Positions 10,710-24,824 of a stretch of DNA of 64,000 nt are shown here, piece by piece; the stretch's first letter is position 1; the number at the start of each line of letters is the position of its first letter. Source of the stretch: Blattamonas nauphoetae (taxonomy: Eukaryota; Preaxostyla; Oxymonadida); assembly GCA_033064195.1 (NCBI GenBank), contig JARBJD010000011.1, positions 434,001-498,000 of the forward strand, given 5' to 3'. The position numbers and the translations under genes were made by a program. The notes beneath the pieces were generated by a model, which worked only from the letters and a program-made list of their open reading frames with translations, did not search any database and was not told the DNA's origin.

Positions 10710-13405
10710 ATGGAATCCTCGACAGAATGTCAACACATTCTCGAAGTTGTGAATACTCCACATGATAATATCATTATCTACAAAGATGAATGTTGCTACT
10801 GCTTTTCAACTCCAAAATATGAGGAAGGATTATTTGTCTGTCTCACCTGCTTCTGTGGGTTCTGCCGAGAACATGCTGAGCTACATCTCAAGAAAACACA
10901 ACATCCAATCTATGCTCAAATGAGATTTGTTCCAAAAGAAGATCGTGATGGAGAAGCAATGATACGAGACTCAGCAGGAACAGAAAAGCCAGTCACTGTG
11001 GGTCTTGGTGTCCCTGGTGGGTTTGACGCAGGTAAATTTCTCAAGTTTGACACTGAGGTATCCCTCCAATGCCTGTCGTGTGCACAATCTCATTCAAAAA
11101 CCAGTTTCATCCTCAACTCAAATGATTATCCGGTATTTCTCTCAATTGTCGTCTATTGTCTATTTCGTAGGTTTTAGATAGCTATTTACATCTTGTTGTT
11201 GATTCCCGTAGTGCATCCCAACTTGAAGACATTAAGGCTTGGGAATTAAAAGCCAAACCATGTGAACACACATATTCTGATGTATTCTGCCCTATTCCGA
11301 TATACCAGACAACTGGAGCTCCAAAAATCTGTTCTCAATGCCCTATCAACGAAAATCTCTGGATGTGTCTCACTTGTGGTTTTGTGGGATGCTCGCGGGA
11401 AAACTATGATGGAAGTGGAGGAAAAGGACACGCATTTGCCCACTACAAAGAAACAAATCATCCACTATCAGTTAAACTGGGGACGATCACACCAGAGGGA
11501 ATTGGTGATGTTAACTGTTATATTTGTGATGATATCGTTCTCGATAAAAAACTCTCTTTACGTCTTGAAAAACTTGGAATTGATGTTCGAACCTGCCGCA
11601 AATATGCTACCACTCAAGCTGAACTTGAAATCAATCAGAACATGGCCCTGAACTTCCAGACGTCATTCTCAGGAGGCAAAGATCTTCGCAGAGTCGGTGG
11701 ATTTGGTGCCAAGGGCTTTAAAAATCTCGGGAATACATGCTATCTCAATAGCACGCTTCAGGTCTTGATGTCAAATCGCTTGTTCCGTGAGCGATACACA
11801 AAGACTGCGCAATATCACATTCTCAACTGCGGCGGTGTGCCTGCCGAATGTGAGGATTGCCAATTGTCGAAACTGGTGATTGGACTCTTTGGGATTGATG
11901 GGGGAGTTCAACGGAACCATGAGATGATTGAGAAAGCTGCTGCTCATGCACACCAAATTCTCGTCGAGAAAGAACACGAAGAGGAGACTCACACGCAGAC
12001 GTTGGGAGGAGATGAAAGAAGCGACTTTGAACTGTTTGTCTCACCTCGCATGTTCAAGAGCGTGTTCTGCAAGAACCATCCTGACTTCTCCGGAGTGGAG
12101 CAGCAGGATGCGTATGACTTCCTTCTCTACATTTTGGATTGTCTCCACCGTCTCGAAAAGGAGCGGCAGGAACAGAACAGCGACTCTCAGCCGTCTGCCT
12201 CGACCGGCCAGTCGTCTGTCAGCACCGATCCGACACAAGTGTTCACGTTCAAGACAGGAAGAACAATCACCTGTTTAGGCTGTGGGTACTCGCGCCGAAC
12301 AGAAGAAGAAGTGAAAAGCCTGCAAACGTCGTTCGTTCTCTCTGAAAACGAAATTGAGAATGCTGTTCAAGAACAGCTCGATCGGGATCGCGACGCAGTC
12401 CAAAGGGCGGCAGAACTGAAGGCCAAACGGGAAGGTCTGCCTGCACCAATACCAATGCACAATACCATCCCGTCTCAAACTCCAGAGCAACCTCAACAAC
12501 TGTACAGTTTCGAAAAACTTCTCCGAACAGTTTTGAGTGAGGAGGTCATCGACCTGACGTGTGAGCGGTGCCAGCACGGACAGGCGCGTGTGACATCGTC
12601 TCTCACTTCAACTCCACAGACCTTGGTCATCCAAATCAATCGGACCATCTTCCATCGATACATGCCGCGCAAGTTGGAGATCCCCGTCGAAGTACCACTC
12701 GGTGAGATCGACCTGTCTTCGTTTGTCACACGCGGGACTGAAGGTATCCAAGTCGAAACTGAAGGAACAGCCCAGGACACTCAACTTATTGAATCGCTGG
12801 TGGAATTTGGGTTCCCGAAGGTGAGAGCTGACCACGCTGCAGCTGCTGGAATGAAGAGTGTTGATGAAGCCATCCAATGGCTGTTGGAACACGAAGACGA
12901 TCCCACAATCGACATTCCTCTCTCAGTCAAGAACGAGTCAGACGCGAACCAAGGCTTTGCAGACAAGGACAACATGATCAACCTTCTGGTAGAAATGGGA
13001 TTCACGCGCATCCAAGCTGTGAACGCAGTGAACAAGAAAGGCACTGATCTGGACGAGTGTGTGGCCTGGATCATCAGCAACCTCGAAGAATCCTTCGCAC
13101 CCGTCGACCAAACGCAGATCACCAAAGCCAAGAAATTGGCAGTCCCCAAAGAACTCGTGCTCGACTACACCGCTCTCCACGAACAATCACAACACAACCT
13201 CCCCAAATACAAGCTCGCTGGCTTCGTTGTGCACCGCGGGCTAAGTGTGCACAGTGGCCATTACATCGCATTCACTCGCGAAGGCCTGAACAATGCAGAC
13301 GGTTCCAATCAGGATGAATGGCTCGTGTGGAATGATGAAAAAGTGGCAATTGCGAAGGAGATTCCGTTGGATCAAGCTTATGTCCTATTTTTCAATCAAA
13401 TCTAA
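10710..13405 (+). CDS. USP5: ubiquitin carboxyl-terminal hydrolase 5 / isopeptidase T
   Basis: Thiol protease that takes apart free polyubiquitin chains. Two exons (10710-11132 and 11171-13405) with a 38-bp phase-0 int­ron give 885 aa, close to the usual size of about 860. In order, it has a variant N-terminal zinc-finger UBP domain, a ZnF-UBP domain with CxxC pairs (11330-11600), the Cys box (NLGNTCYLNS, near 11730), two UBA domains (about 12781-12900 and 12970-13095) and the His box (VHSGHYIAF, near 13247). The first ATG after the transposon end, MESSTECQHI, is taken as the start. Upstream sequence in the same frame lies inside the hAT element and cannot be ancestral coding sequence. The insertion probably replaced or displaced its promoter region. 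Confidence 0.95.
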
Positions 13406-13633
13406 TCATTTCACATCTTTTTTCTGGATGGAATATCTGGTGATGAAGGCCGTCCATTGAAAATGGTGGGAAATATTGAATTTATGTGATCGTGAAACGA
13501 GTGTTCTCTTTTATTCTTTACGTGACTTCGGAACTCTTTCGTTCATTCAATTAGTTATTTTAATGTCTCTCAACAGAACAGAATCGAGTGAAGTGTATAG
13601 TGACGTTGACAGATGACAGAACAGGCTTCAAAG

Positions 13634-16532
13634 TTACAATTTCATGATGAGGCCAGTAACAAAGAATAGAGACAAAACAAGACCAGTTGACGTGAGGGTC
13701 ACTGTCCCCCCATAACGGAAGAAGTCGGTTGTTGTGAGGTACGATTTGTGGTTGGAGTCTTCGACAGCATAGCAACACATGTTGGGGAAGGAGGCAACAG
13801 CGAGAAGCATCGGAGGAGATATCTCGAGAGCGCACGCCATGAGCTGAAGCGAGACGAAATCAATGAGAGAGGAGAGAGCATACGATTAGTTCCAGATGCT
13901 TCCCGGATGTGCCGAGAAGCGAGCCGACGATGGGAATGAGGACAAGTGCAGCGACTGTGTGGCTAACAAAGATGGAGACGACGCCGACGATGAGGACGAG
14001 GAGGAGGAGCTGTGGGTAGAAGTGGAGTTTCTGGAAGCCAGAGCCGATGAGTGTGGCGATGAGGTCGAGCAGCTTGCTCTGCTTCACACTCTCTCCAAGT
14101 GCCCCTCCGCCCATGACGAGGAGGATCATGCTCCACGGTAGCTCCGCAATCTCTGTCTTCTGCACACAGTTGAAGCCGAAGAAGGCGAAGAAGGGGATCA
14201 TCCCGACGATGGCCTCGTTGCCGAGGAAGGGGCAGTACGGCAGGATGAACCAGAAGACGATGGTGGCGAGCGAGACGGTGGCGACGTAGCCCTGTTTGAA
14301 GGTCAGGCAGGTCATTTTGGTGGGCGGGCAGGGGACTCGGTCGATGTCGATTTTGAAGAAACAGAAAAGCAGAAAGTAATTCAATAGGAGGGAGGCGATA
14401 GTGAGTGGGAGGGCAGAGATCGTCCTGGAAGTGACGAGAGGCATGATGGAGGGGAAGAACACACCATTTTCCGAACGACATCGTTGCCTTGGCACCCATC
14501 ACATTCACAATTCCCTCTAACCCGACCAGACTCTGAGGAGAGGCGAGAGGGGTGGCCATTCCAGACAAGTTTCCAGCCATGGCAATTCCCATCAGAAGGG
14601 CTTTGATGAATTGGCTGTCCGGAGGAAGCTGAGAAAGAGGAATGAGGGAAAGAGATGAGGAAGTGAGATGAAAAAGAAGGAGAGGAGAGGAAGAAAGAGG
14701 GATGAGTGAGTGACAGAGCGAAGAAGTGGAGAAGAGGAAAACACACCTCTCGGATGACAGGAAGGATGAATGAAACGACAAGCACTGTCGACGACACGTT
14801 TGAGATGAACATGGTCATCACAGTTTCGAGGATCACAAAAACCAAGATGAACACCCGTGGGCGCTGCACAATCTTGAACGTGAGGATGAGAGACGAGATC
14901 TTCTTGTCCAGTCCGGAGTTCTTCATTGCCAGTGCGATCGAGAACCCACCGATGGCGAGGTACGGCGTGTTGGAGATGGTCGACGACACGATCCGCTTGG
15001 CCCAGTCGGAGTAGCTGCCATCCTCGATGAGTTTGAGGAAGCAAGCAAAGATGGGGATGCCCATAGCTGTGACGTGCGAAGGGATGGCGTCCATGCCCCA
15101 CAAGATGCATGCCCAGACGAGCAGTCCGAGACATCGCATCTGCTTCGCGTAGAGCTGCGGCCAGGGAAGGACACCAAACATGATCAACACGAGGAAGGCC
15201 ACAACGACAACGGGGTACTTCACTTTGAAGTAGAACTTGACTCGCGGGGCCTGCTGGAGACCAGTCCGAGCATCCACCTTGGCCGTCGTGTCCTGCTCCT
15301 CGTGGACGTTCATTCCGTGGTCGTCCACATTTCCTCCCAGCCCCTCTCCGAAGTCGTACTGTGCTTTGCGCTGGTACGCCAGAATCTGAGCGGCGATGGA
15401 GTTCTTCCGCCACGCAATCTGCGCGGCCGTGGAGGAGGTGATCTCTTCAAGGAGACTCAGCTGGGCCTTCTGGAACTCGTCGTCGTCCATCGTCGAGAAG
15501 AGGATCTTCTGCTCGGCAACACAGTCACCGGTGAAGGGACCGACAGAGAAGGTGTCGACGAAGAGGGTGTGGAGGGTGGAGAGGAGGGCAGAGGGCTGGC
15601 TGACCGCGTTGAACACGTCCTCCACCTCGTCCAGCATGGTCTGGATGTCGTCGTTGAGCGGGCTTCGTTCTTCTTCTTCGTCGTCCGTCTTCTGCTTTGT
15701 GACTTTGTTGAGGTGCGTGAGGAGCTTTTGGTATCCGCGCTTGTTCATCTCTTTGAAGATCGAGAGCTCGGTGATGTCGACTGACAGGATGAGCATCGTC
15801 TGCTTCAGTTCGAGGGCAGTTGCATGTGTCGGTTCAAGCTTTTGTATGCTTTGCAGGAGTTTTGAGTATCTGGCTTCGTTGTTGTGCATTTCTCGAGTGA
15901 TGAAGTTCGAGACTCGATTGAAGTCTCTTCGAACTTCTTCTGCCCAAAGTGGGAATAATGAATGGATGGGTTGGTTCTGAGTCGAGTGAACACGGAGAAT
16001 CATGCGAGTTTCGGAGGTTGCTTTCTCAATAGCTGCAGTATTTGGAGTTTTGTTGCGAGATGGACGTGAAGGCCTGTCGCTGTCTTCATCAAGTGACCTT
16101 TCGTCATCATAACGGATTTTCATGGTTGATAGGAGTGGTCTAGTGGAATCGTCATTGTCAGATTCATCTTGATTTGTTGAACGAAGGGTATGTTTGAGTT
16201 GAAGTGCCTTTCCCGTTCTCTTCTTGTCAAGTCCTCTAAACTTAACTGTTGTTTGTTGTTTCTGTTGTTTCTTCTTCTCTTCCAGGATTTTGCGTGCGTC
16301 AGTTACTTGGAACGTGCTTTGTGTGCGAGTAATCTGAGGTTTCTTGTTCGCGAGATCGAGGTCATTTTCGGGGGATGTCTTGATATTACGGATGTAATGA
16401 TGAAATATCACATGGATCTTGTTGCGAAGATCAAAATACTGAAACATATGTTTAAACATGCCGAAACAAAGGATAAAATGAGAGAAAGACGATCCAGACA
16501 CGAATATACTCCTTCTCCCACCTTTGGGTCAT
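13634..16532 (-). CDS. SPX-domain SLC13-type anion (phosphate) transporter
   Basis: Plasma or vacuolar membrane transporter like yeast Pho87/Pho90/Pho91. Five exons (16532-16500, 16438-14747, 14628-14465, 14424-13884, 13843-13634) with introns of 61, 118, 40 and 40 bp give 879 aa. The 11-residue first exon reads WEKEYIR and joins YFDLRNKI, the usual start of an SPX domain. The rest of SPX follows a polar insert (about residues 165-260, with NKRGYQKLL carrying the basic helix that binds inositol polyphosphates). Helices of the SLC13/DASS fold run from about residue 418 to the end, including SNVSSTVLVV and SHTVAALVL, the paired Ser-containing hairpin motifs. Phosphate is the likely substrate by analogy, because SPX senses phosphate status. 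Confidence 0.9.
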
Positions 16533-16634
16533 AAGTGTCCTTAATTCCCTAGAATACTTCATATTTTAGCGTTCGGTGATCTCTGATCTGATGAAGCAGC
16601 CTAGAAAAAGTTTGGATAAACACAAAATCGAACA

Positions 16635-17337
16635 ATGGGATTCCTCACATCTCAAAACCTTTCTCGTTTAGATCCAATGAGTGAAAATACGACTCAGCGC
16701 CTTAAAAAGTTCGTCTTTTATTTCTTTTTATCTCTTACCATCTTTCTTCGGGAAATCCATCGTCACCTCATTGTCAATAGATTTCGACCACAGCAAGTGA
16801 AAGATGTTATTCACAAAGTTCTACATGACACTCTTCAAGGAAAGGAGTATGATCCAAAGGAAACGCCAGCATGGTCACATGAACTCTCCGATACGATCCG
16901 TTCAAAATTGAAAGGTATTTTCTCACTCAATCTGCGCGAATACCGCATTGTTATAGAACAAATGTCCTTTTCCAATTCTTTTTCAATTATTTTTGTGATG
17001 TTTCCCCATCTATCAAGCTTTTTCTACCTCAATTTTTTGAATCATTTTTCATTCCGTCTGTTTCCATCAGAATTGGATGTTGAACGATACAAATATTGTG
17101 TTCAGGTGATGATTGGAGAACAGAAGGGTGAGGGTGTTAGATTTGGATTCCGTGCGCTCTGGGATGAAGACTCAGACAATTTTGCTCAGGATACATTTGT
17201 CAGCGTTTGGATTATCTTTACTTCATCATTCTCTCTCATCTCTCTGCTGTTGCCTCTTACTACATTCACTCATCTTCTTTGCCCAGGATACTCTGTTTTG
17301 TGTGGCCGTCGTATTCGGAACTTATTTCGACGTTTAA
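16635..17337 (+). CDS. DYNLT2B: Tctex-type dynein light chain 2B
   Basis: Light chain of cytoplasmic dynein-2 (retrograde intraflagellar transport), also linked to axonemal dynein. Four exons (16635-16708, 16781-16914, 17071-17204, 17287-17337) with introns of 72, 156 and 82 bp encode 130 aa, the normal size. The joined protein has the family signatures FRPQQVKDVI, KLKELDVERYKYCVQV, MIGEQKGEGVRFG and DTLFCVAVVFGTYF. It closely follows the TCTEX1D2/DYNLT2B pattern rather than DYNLT1. A second ATG at 16678 could be the start and would shorten only the variable N-terminus. It is divergent from the transporter, 102 bp apart. Its presence implies a cell with flagella. Confidence 0.92.
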
Positions 17338-17621
17338 CCTCGTACTTTCGTCCCTTCGCAGCAAAGTAATCGCACACTAGACAATCTTGATTACATTGAC
17401 ACCGCACGTCAGAATAACATTCTTCTTTCGCCATTTTATGTCAATTTCAAACCATCGGACGGTTTCACCTTTCAGATGCCGGATACTGATTGTATCGAAG
17501 TGTCCGCAAGATCTCGAGAACATTTTGATTATGCATGTCTCACTAAGAGTTGAATGGGCTACTGAATCAATGACTGACCCTTTCTTTCAGTTTTTTTATG
17601 ACAACTCCGTAATTCTTGCTG

Positions 17622-20600
17622 ATGTCACCAGATGGATCAGCTATCCTCCAACCAGGGGTAACTGTTAAAAACCAATTTCTTGTTTCAAGGCAGGTTGGGA
17701 AAGGGGCATTCGGATCCATCTTTGAAGCCACTGTTGTCGACAGACCCGATTTCGGACCCGTTGCTATTAAGATCGAAAATGATACAACCATTAGGAAAGT
17801 TTTAAAACTCGAAATTACGGTTCTAAAGAAGCTTCAAGGTGTGTTCGAGCTCATCGGCATTTCTTCAGGCAAAAAAATCTTTCCAAAGTTCTTTGCAGAA
17901 GGTTTCTACAAAGGAAAACGATTTTTTGTGATGGAGATGCTTGGATACAACTTATCGTATGCTGATCTCATATTCGCCGTCTAATCTGAACAGCGACCTT
18001 CTTCGAAAACGCCCCACCCGCCGTTTTTCCATCCAAACGGTACTAAACCTTGCATATAAGATGTTAACTTGCATCCAAGAACTTCATTCTGTTCAGTGGA
18101 TACATAGAGACATCAAACCTGTATTTTTCACATTCAATTATGTTTTCAGAGCAATTTCGTTATTGGTCGGGAAGGAAAACATGTACATCGCATTTATTTA
18201 ATCGATTTTGGGCTTGCCAAACGAACACATACTGATGACGGATTTGAATTCTCTGAACGTCCAAATGTCGGTTTCCGTGGAACAGCTCGTTATGCTTCCG
18301 TCAACGCACATAAATCGAAAGATCTGGGGAGAATGGATGACCTTTGGTCACTATTGTATTGTTTAGTAGAATTTCACAAGGGAACGTTACCATGGACGAG
18401 AATGAAAGATAAAGCAGCAATTGGCCGAAAGAAAGAGGAGATTGAGAAACATAAACTCCTCGAGGGAATGCCAACTGTCTTCTTTGAATTCTATGATTAT
18501 ATCAGTTCCCTGTCTTTCCAAGATGTTCCTGATTATGCGACCCTCCTTCAGAAATTTAAACAAACTCTGATAGCTTCGTCTCCACGAATCTCCACGACCC
18601 CTCTTTCAACTATAACTCCCATAGAGCTCTCTATCCCCTCTTCTGTTGATTTTTTCGATTGGGAACGAGACCCTTATCCACTTTCTGCCACAACACATTC
18701 GACATCCTCGCCATTCGACACCCGCCCATCGATCGACCAATTCGGCCACTCACCCGCGCTCTCCTCCAACGTCTCCATTCCACCGCAAGGGTTTCCTGAA
18801 GTGACAGCAGACATTCGCGACGATGAGATGAAGAGTGATGAGAGTCCCAACACTCAACACAGACAGAACAGGCGACCGCCAGGACTTCCCATCCCCGGCG
18901 ACGATTCGAAGAGAACGGGAGTGTCGCCCACCCCGCAGCTCGACAAGGGCGGAGGGAAGGGGTCGGAGGGAAAGGGGAACCGATTTGGAATTGACATCGA
19001 GCAGATGAATCATGCCTTCGACGATCTTCTGAACAGGCAACTAAACCACCAGTTCCACTCGCCTCTCTCCAACACACAGCAAGCTGCGAACACGTCGCAA
19101 TGCTCTCACATCCGTGAAGGTCTGTCCACATCAAACCTCGCTGACGGAAGTGTTCAGTCACTCATGTCGCCAGGAAGCAAGTCGTCTGACCTGTCTCCAG
19201 CCAGTCGGGCTTCGGCTGTGTCTGTCAATTCCGCTTTGTCTCACACTCCGTCGCCGTCACTCTTGGCAATGAACTTGTCGTCACCGTCTACACTCCACAT
19301 CGCGTCAACCAGACAAGAAATCACAGCACAGAACGAACAGAAGCTGCTCCTGCCGGGAATATCGAATGAGAAAGGGACTGTTGAATCAAGTTATTCTCCA
19401 CTTGGGTCAGCCCCCACATCACAAGGCACATCGCCAATTGGAAGCGAGTCTTCCAGTTCATCGCACAAGAAACTGCATTCGACCAGCTCGGGTGAATCTC
19501 AGACACCACCGCTTCTTCTTCCCATCGCACAGTTGGTGTCGCCGTATGAGTCAATTTCTCTCGTCCAGCATCCTCCGGATCCCCCGTCAAATCACGCCAA
19601 CCACAATCCGCAAGCAATCTGCGCCCCTCTGTCGTTCCTTCTCCGACAAACAAGCCTCCAAAGCCTCAATTCAACCACTTCCACAATGAACACCTTTGCA
19701 TCGATGGCATACACAGACGACAGAGGCGAAGAAATGAACTCTCCCACACCAACTGAGATGCAGCAATTCTCGATCGCACTTGTTCCATACACGCCTCACG
19801 TCCCCAACCTCTCACACTCAGAAACAACACAGACACTCCCAGCACGACTTGGGCTGAAGAAGGAAGAGAAAGAGCGGAGAGTGAGAAGGGGAGATCTGCG
19901 CATGACTCGAGTGATGTCACCAACGATGATGCAAATGATGCAGCCCGAACCCCTTCCTCGAATGATCAGGTCGAATACCACTCAAACTCTAAACGATCGA
20001 CTTATGTATGTGTCGCAGCAGAGGATGCTCCCAATATACTCAGTCAACTCCGACGCTGAGGATACCTTCCTCCATGCCTCTGTCCCATCTCTCGCCCAGC
20101 TTCTGAATATGAGCTCCACTGTCACCCCTGCTCTCTCCTTCCAGTCCAACTTCTCATCGATGGGAAACAACCGATTTGGGAGAGTGAACAACACTCGAAT
20201 TCCAAGCCACTTCTCCCTCAACGTTCTCAACAATCCTTTCCTCCATCACAGGCAGGGCTCACTCATGGGATCGAAGGAGTTGGCAAACTACATCGACATG
20301 GATCAGATGGAGCTGGCCGAAACAATGACACACACTGTCTACACAACATTCACTAACACCACAGCCACCGACACGATCAACGACGAGGACACTGACAACG
20401 GATCCTTCTGTTCGATCGACCTCGACAAGGCCAAACAGATCATGAAACAGAACGATGTGCAAATCGTCTCGACGGGACTTCCGTCACCACCACGATTGTA
20501 CCAAAGCTCGAATGGACCGTATCCGCTCACACCGAAGTCGCCCAAACAAGTCGATGGGACGGATCGATCACACAGATTCAGTTCTCTTCCGCCAAACTCG

Positions 20601-23600
20601 CCACACGGTATCCCAAGAAGCCCAACTCTCTCACACCCACCTGTCTCTCCACACTCCTTTCCTCGCAGCCCCTCACAATTGCACGCTCCCCCACACACTC
20701 CGACACCTCGCTATCCCTCCTCTCAAACGTCGCACTCTCTTCTCAGTCCGTCGAGTGTCCCACCGCAGTTTCCTTCGCCACCACTCATCCCACCGACGAA
20801 CACGATGGACCAATCGGACTCACTCTCCGCTCCCCTCACACCCCACACAGAAACTCCAGAACTCCCCGACCAGCAATCAGACGTGCAAGATCAAAGTTCT
20901 CCAGTGAAAGAATCGACTCCACCTACATTCTCCTCTCATCCTCGTATTGCCAACATCCCAAACTTGATAGAGTATTGGGTGTTGTCTGTATTTCACACAA
21001 ATCATGTTTTGAATTCCCTTCAACGGGCAGTAGTATCCCTCTTTGCTCGACTTCAGCCGATGCAGCACCCGTCAGAACTCGACAGCCATTCCATCGATGG
21101 CGACCACTCTCCCACACCAGTTCTGACCTCTCCGCTTTCGATCTTCCTCCACCAATACCCAAATCCTTGCCATTCTCCTGGGTCGATTTCTCTTTCACTC
21201 TCAATGTCGCAGGGAGTCACCCCACACGCGAACTATCCCACCGCCTCGACAGTCTCTGATCTCGAATATTCACACACATCGCTCAGTGTGGACCACCCGT
21301 ATTTTACTCTCCCCACGCCGTTCCCTTATTCTCACTATCGACTCAATCAGAGCCCTCTCGAATACTTGGGATTCCACCAGATCGAATCTTCTGAAATCTC
21401 AAGCTCACCCACAGCCTCACTCAGCCATTCGTCCACCCACACGAGCACTCCATCTCACGCCCGTTCAGCGAGCCCCTCGTCTGGCACAGCGACAGGCACA
21501 TCGACACTGTTTACGCTGCTCACACAGCACACCCCATCACGTGTTGCATGGAACTTCCCCATTTCTCCCATGCACCTCTTTTCTGTTCCATTCTCGCTGA
21601 ATCTTCCTTTCTCAAACGGCTACATCCATCCCTCCCCATCCAGTGTTTTCGACTTCCCAACCGACCCACTTCAAAGCACTCCTTTCGTTTCTGACGTGCA
21701 GCCCTCGTTCACACCCTCTTTCTTTGCCAATTCTGACTACCTCCCGTCGTTATCGCTTCCCGACGGGCAGGCAACGGCTCATTCTGCGATCTCATCATCT
21801 TCTTCTTTCTCGCGGAAGCATCACCATTCGAACCATCCGAGCACTTCGAGTATCCTCTCTGGACACAGTCGTCATTTCGCTTCTCCGCACCCCCCTTCAT
21901 CACAATCGACTCCGAATCACTCATTGAAGCCGAAATCGCATGTCCGCACTCATTCGATTAGCCACTCGAGGGCTCAATCAAAACGAACAAGCCAGAAACC
22001 GTTTGGAGGGCAGGAACACATGATCCAGTCGGTGGTGAGGCCATCGGACCTCATCCACAACCAGGCCCTCTTCCGAACTCTGATCCAGAAGCCACTGTCT
22101 GAGTTCCCAAAACGATCGTTGTCACTTCCTGACCTCCAAGCGATACGTGATTTGCCGTTCAACCTTCTCCTTCCTCTTGATTTCCATCCATCCAATCCAT
22201 CATCACCCACACACCACTCCAACCACATGAACAACCAAGTTCCTCTCCCTGTTGCGCTCGCAATGCTGACCACAGACACATCGGCCCTCGCATCTGGATG
22301 CGGCTCGACACACACAGATCACACCAGCGAGTCAACGAGGAGAAGCATCCCGTTGGGGAAGACGCACAATGAAAGCACGTCGGAAATGAGTGATGCTGAT
22401 GGAATCTCTCCACAGAACAACCCACACTCGCCAACACTCTCGTCAGCACCGTTCTCCACACACCCTGCACTCACACTCCCCTCTCCTCCACCCACACAAG
22501 CTGCCCAACCAGGCTTAGCTCAGCTTGCATACGGGACACAACCACAGCAGGGACTCCCTCCACCCTCCTCGTCGTCGACATCCACACACCACCACTCTCA
22601 ACGGGCGCCTTCTGATTCCACACTTCTTCGCCTTCCATTGTCTTTCCTACTGTCCCTTCCGTTCGAAGAACAGGTCGCTGTCCTCCGCCATCTGAACCCG
22701 CCTCAGGAGAAGGGGAGCAGCACGTCCAACACATCACCGTCCAGCGATCAGAGGAAGGAGTACGCCTCTCCGTCGTCGGTCTCATCCACAACAGACGTCA
22801 ACCGGTGGCTTTCGTCTCGATCGCAGAAGACGCCTTCCACAACATCGTCGAGATTGGGCAGTGTGGAGGAGAAGACAGAGGAGCACAGCTCTGACGACCA
22901 CAAACTGATGAGCGAGCCCATCCTCGACGAGCCGAAGGAAGGAGACAACCATCTTCAGACTCTCCCGCTCATCAACAGCCTCTCCACGTCGTCTGTCAAC
23001 TCCAGTCACAGCTCGCCCGGACTGTTATCCTCTTCGTTCAACCCTCTCCCGCTCTCTGCACTGCCGCAGCTGCAGCTCAAGGCCACGCATCCTCTGTCCA
23101 TCCAACACACAGCTTCGTCACTATCGGGTGATACAGCTGATGATGCAACACGAGCCCAGACAGATCTCCTCTCACAAATGACTGGGAATTCTCATCTCAA
23201 CACTCACACACGAACGACCTCCATCGTCACAACTGAAGCCACATCACCCGTCACAACAACCGTGTCTGGAGTTCCGACAAGCAGGAGCGAGGAGAAGGTG
23301 GACGAACTCATCTTCTCGCAGAACGAACACGACCGATCGAAGCATCGTCGTCGGCACCCGCTCTCTGTCAGCAACGAAGAGAACGTGGAAGAGATACACT
23401 TGGACCGTCAGCAGACCACACTATTCTCAAGTCTTGACACACAATTTGGGTTTGACGGCCTCTCTCATTCTTCACTCCTCACAAATGAGTCTCCAACCCA
23501 CCAGAATTTCCCGACGGGGTCGAGGCGTAGTCTGCTCAACACGCCCGACAATTCAGGACGCAACTCCAGCCCGCGGAACTCGCAGGGGTCCCTCCTCCAC

Positions 23601-24824
23601 TCGCTCAACGGGTTTGAGCCATTTCTGAACAGTCCGAGCGGAGACACGTCGCTGTACGATGCCCCGTTCACAACCACTTCAAGTCTCTCTCACCTTCCGC
23701 TCCTGTTACGCCCACCATTCACCCCAGACCACTCTCCTCATCCGCTCACTGAACATGCCGAACTGCCAAAACGGAAAGCTCATCGGCGGAACCTTCCCTC
23801 ATCCACAAATCTTGACGAAAGGCGAGATGAAGAGATGCCCGAGATGTGGGCACAGCATTTTGAGTTTGCAGTGAAGAAAGTGCAACAGGAGTTTCAGATT
23901 GACAATATCACAGCCGACGATCTGCGCGAAATGATTGTCACAAAAGAGACAAAAACGAGGCCGAAGCAGAAAAAACACCGAAAGCCAAAGCGAGCATCTC
24001 AAAAGGCACCAAATGAGAGGAAAGAGGCAGACCCGACAAACGACGATCTGTTCACGCTGTCATCACTCGACATGGCACCAATCTCAGACTCGTCCGCCCG
24101 AATCTCGAAAGAGATCACAGACAGCGATGATCTCCAAATGCGCACACACCTCACCTCTCCGTCTCACTCGCCCTTCCACATGGCCTCCCCGCACGCCTCA
24201 CAATCAGACTCGTCGCAGACACTCAACTCGGACAGCCCGTTCACACCAGTCCCGCACACCTCCCAACTCTCAACAGCCACAGCATCGAACACTCGCTTCT
24301 CCAACTCGCAGCAATTCCTTCCTTTGTCCATATCTCTTTCTTCCAAAGACGAGCATTCTCCTCCCAAGCAAAACGAGGAGCAGAAGAAGCGAGTGATTCT
24401 GCTCACCCTCAACGAAGACGGCACGATCGACGTCTCCCGAGCCATCACCATCTCCGACACGCCCACTCCCAACACAGTCACCAGTGCCCTCATCTCCCAC
24501 CTCGCTGGCCACACACACAACCCCACTCAATGGTCGTCTCCTCCGTCCTCGCCGGGACAGTCGTCGACAAAGGAAGGGCGGAACGAGGCTGACGATCCGA
24601 AGGAGAAGCATGTGACGAGATCAGACCATTCAAACAGGGGTGGAAGCGAGCGTGCTTCGTCAAATACCATTCATTCATCGCCGGGCCGTGACTTGTCAAA
24701 CAGATCCTCCCCACCACGACCCTCAAATCAACCTGCACCTCCCGTCAAGCCCGATCCGGATGAGACACGAATGAGCACACCTGTTCTTCTTCAACCCACA
24801 ACATGTTCTTGTGTTCTTTTTTGA
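17622..24824 (+). CDS. TTBK/CK1-family protein kinase with giant low-complexity tail
   Basis: Ser/Thr kinase of the casein kinase 1 group, tau-tubulin kinase branch. Exons are 17622-17838, 17869-17956, 17994-18120 and 18150-24824, with introns of 30, 37 and 29 bp, giving about 2,368 aa. Visible motifs are the glycine loop GKGAFGSIFEA, VAIKIEND, HRDIKPSNFVIG, DFGLAK and the TTBK signature FRGTARYASVNAH followed by MDDLWSLLYCLVEF. All catalytic residues are present. After about residue 300 the last exon codes for roughly 2,000 residues rich in Ser, Pro, Thr and His with many SP/TP sites, no recognised domain, and a C-terminal CSCVLF that resembles a prenylation box (last four residues CVLF). 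Metazoan TTBKs also have long disordered tails, but this one is larger. Confidence 0.9.

Noticed and set aside
14592-15413. 273-codon open frame overlapping the SPX transporter on the same strand
   Set aside because: It is a second frame of the transporter exon; the other frame carries the SLC13 helices and splices cleanly.
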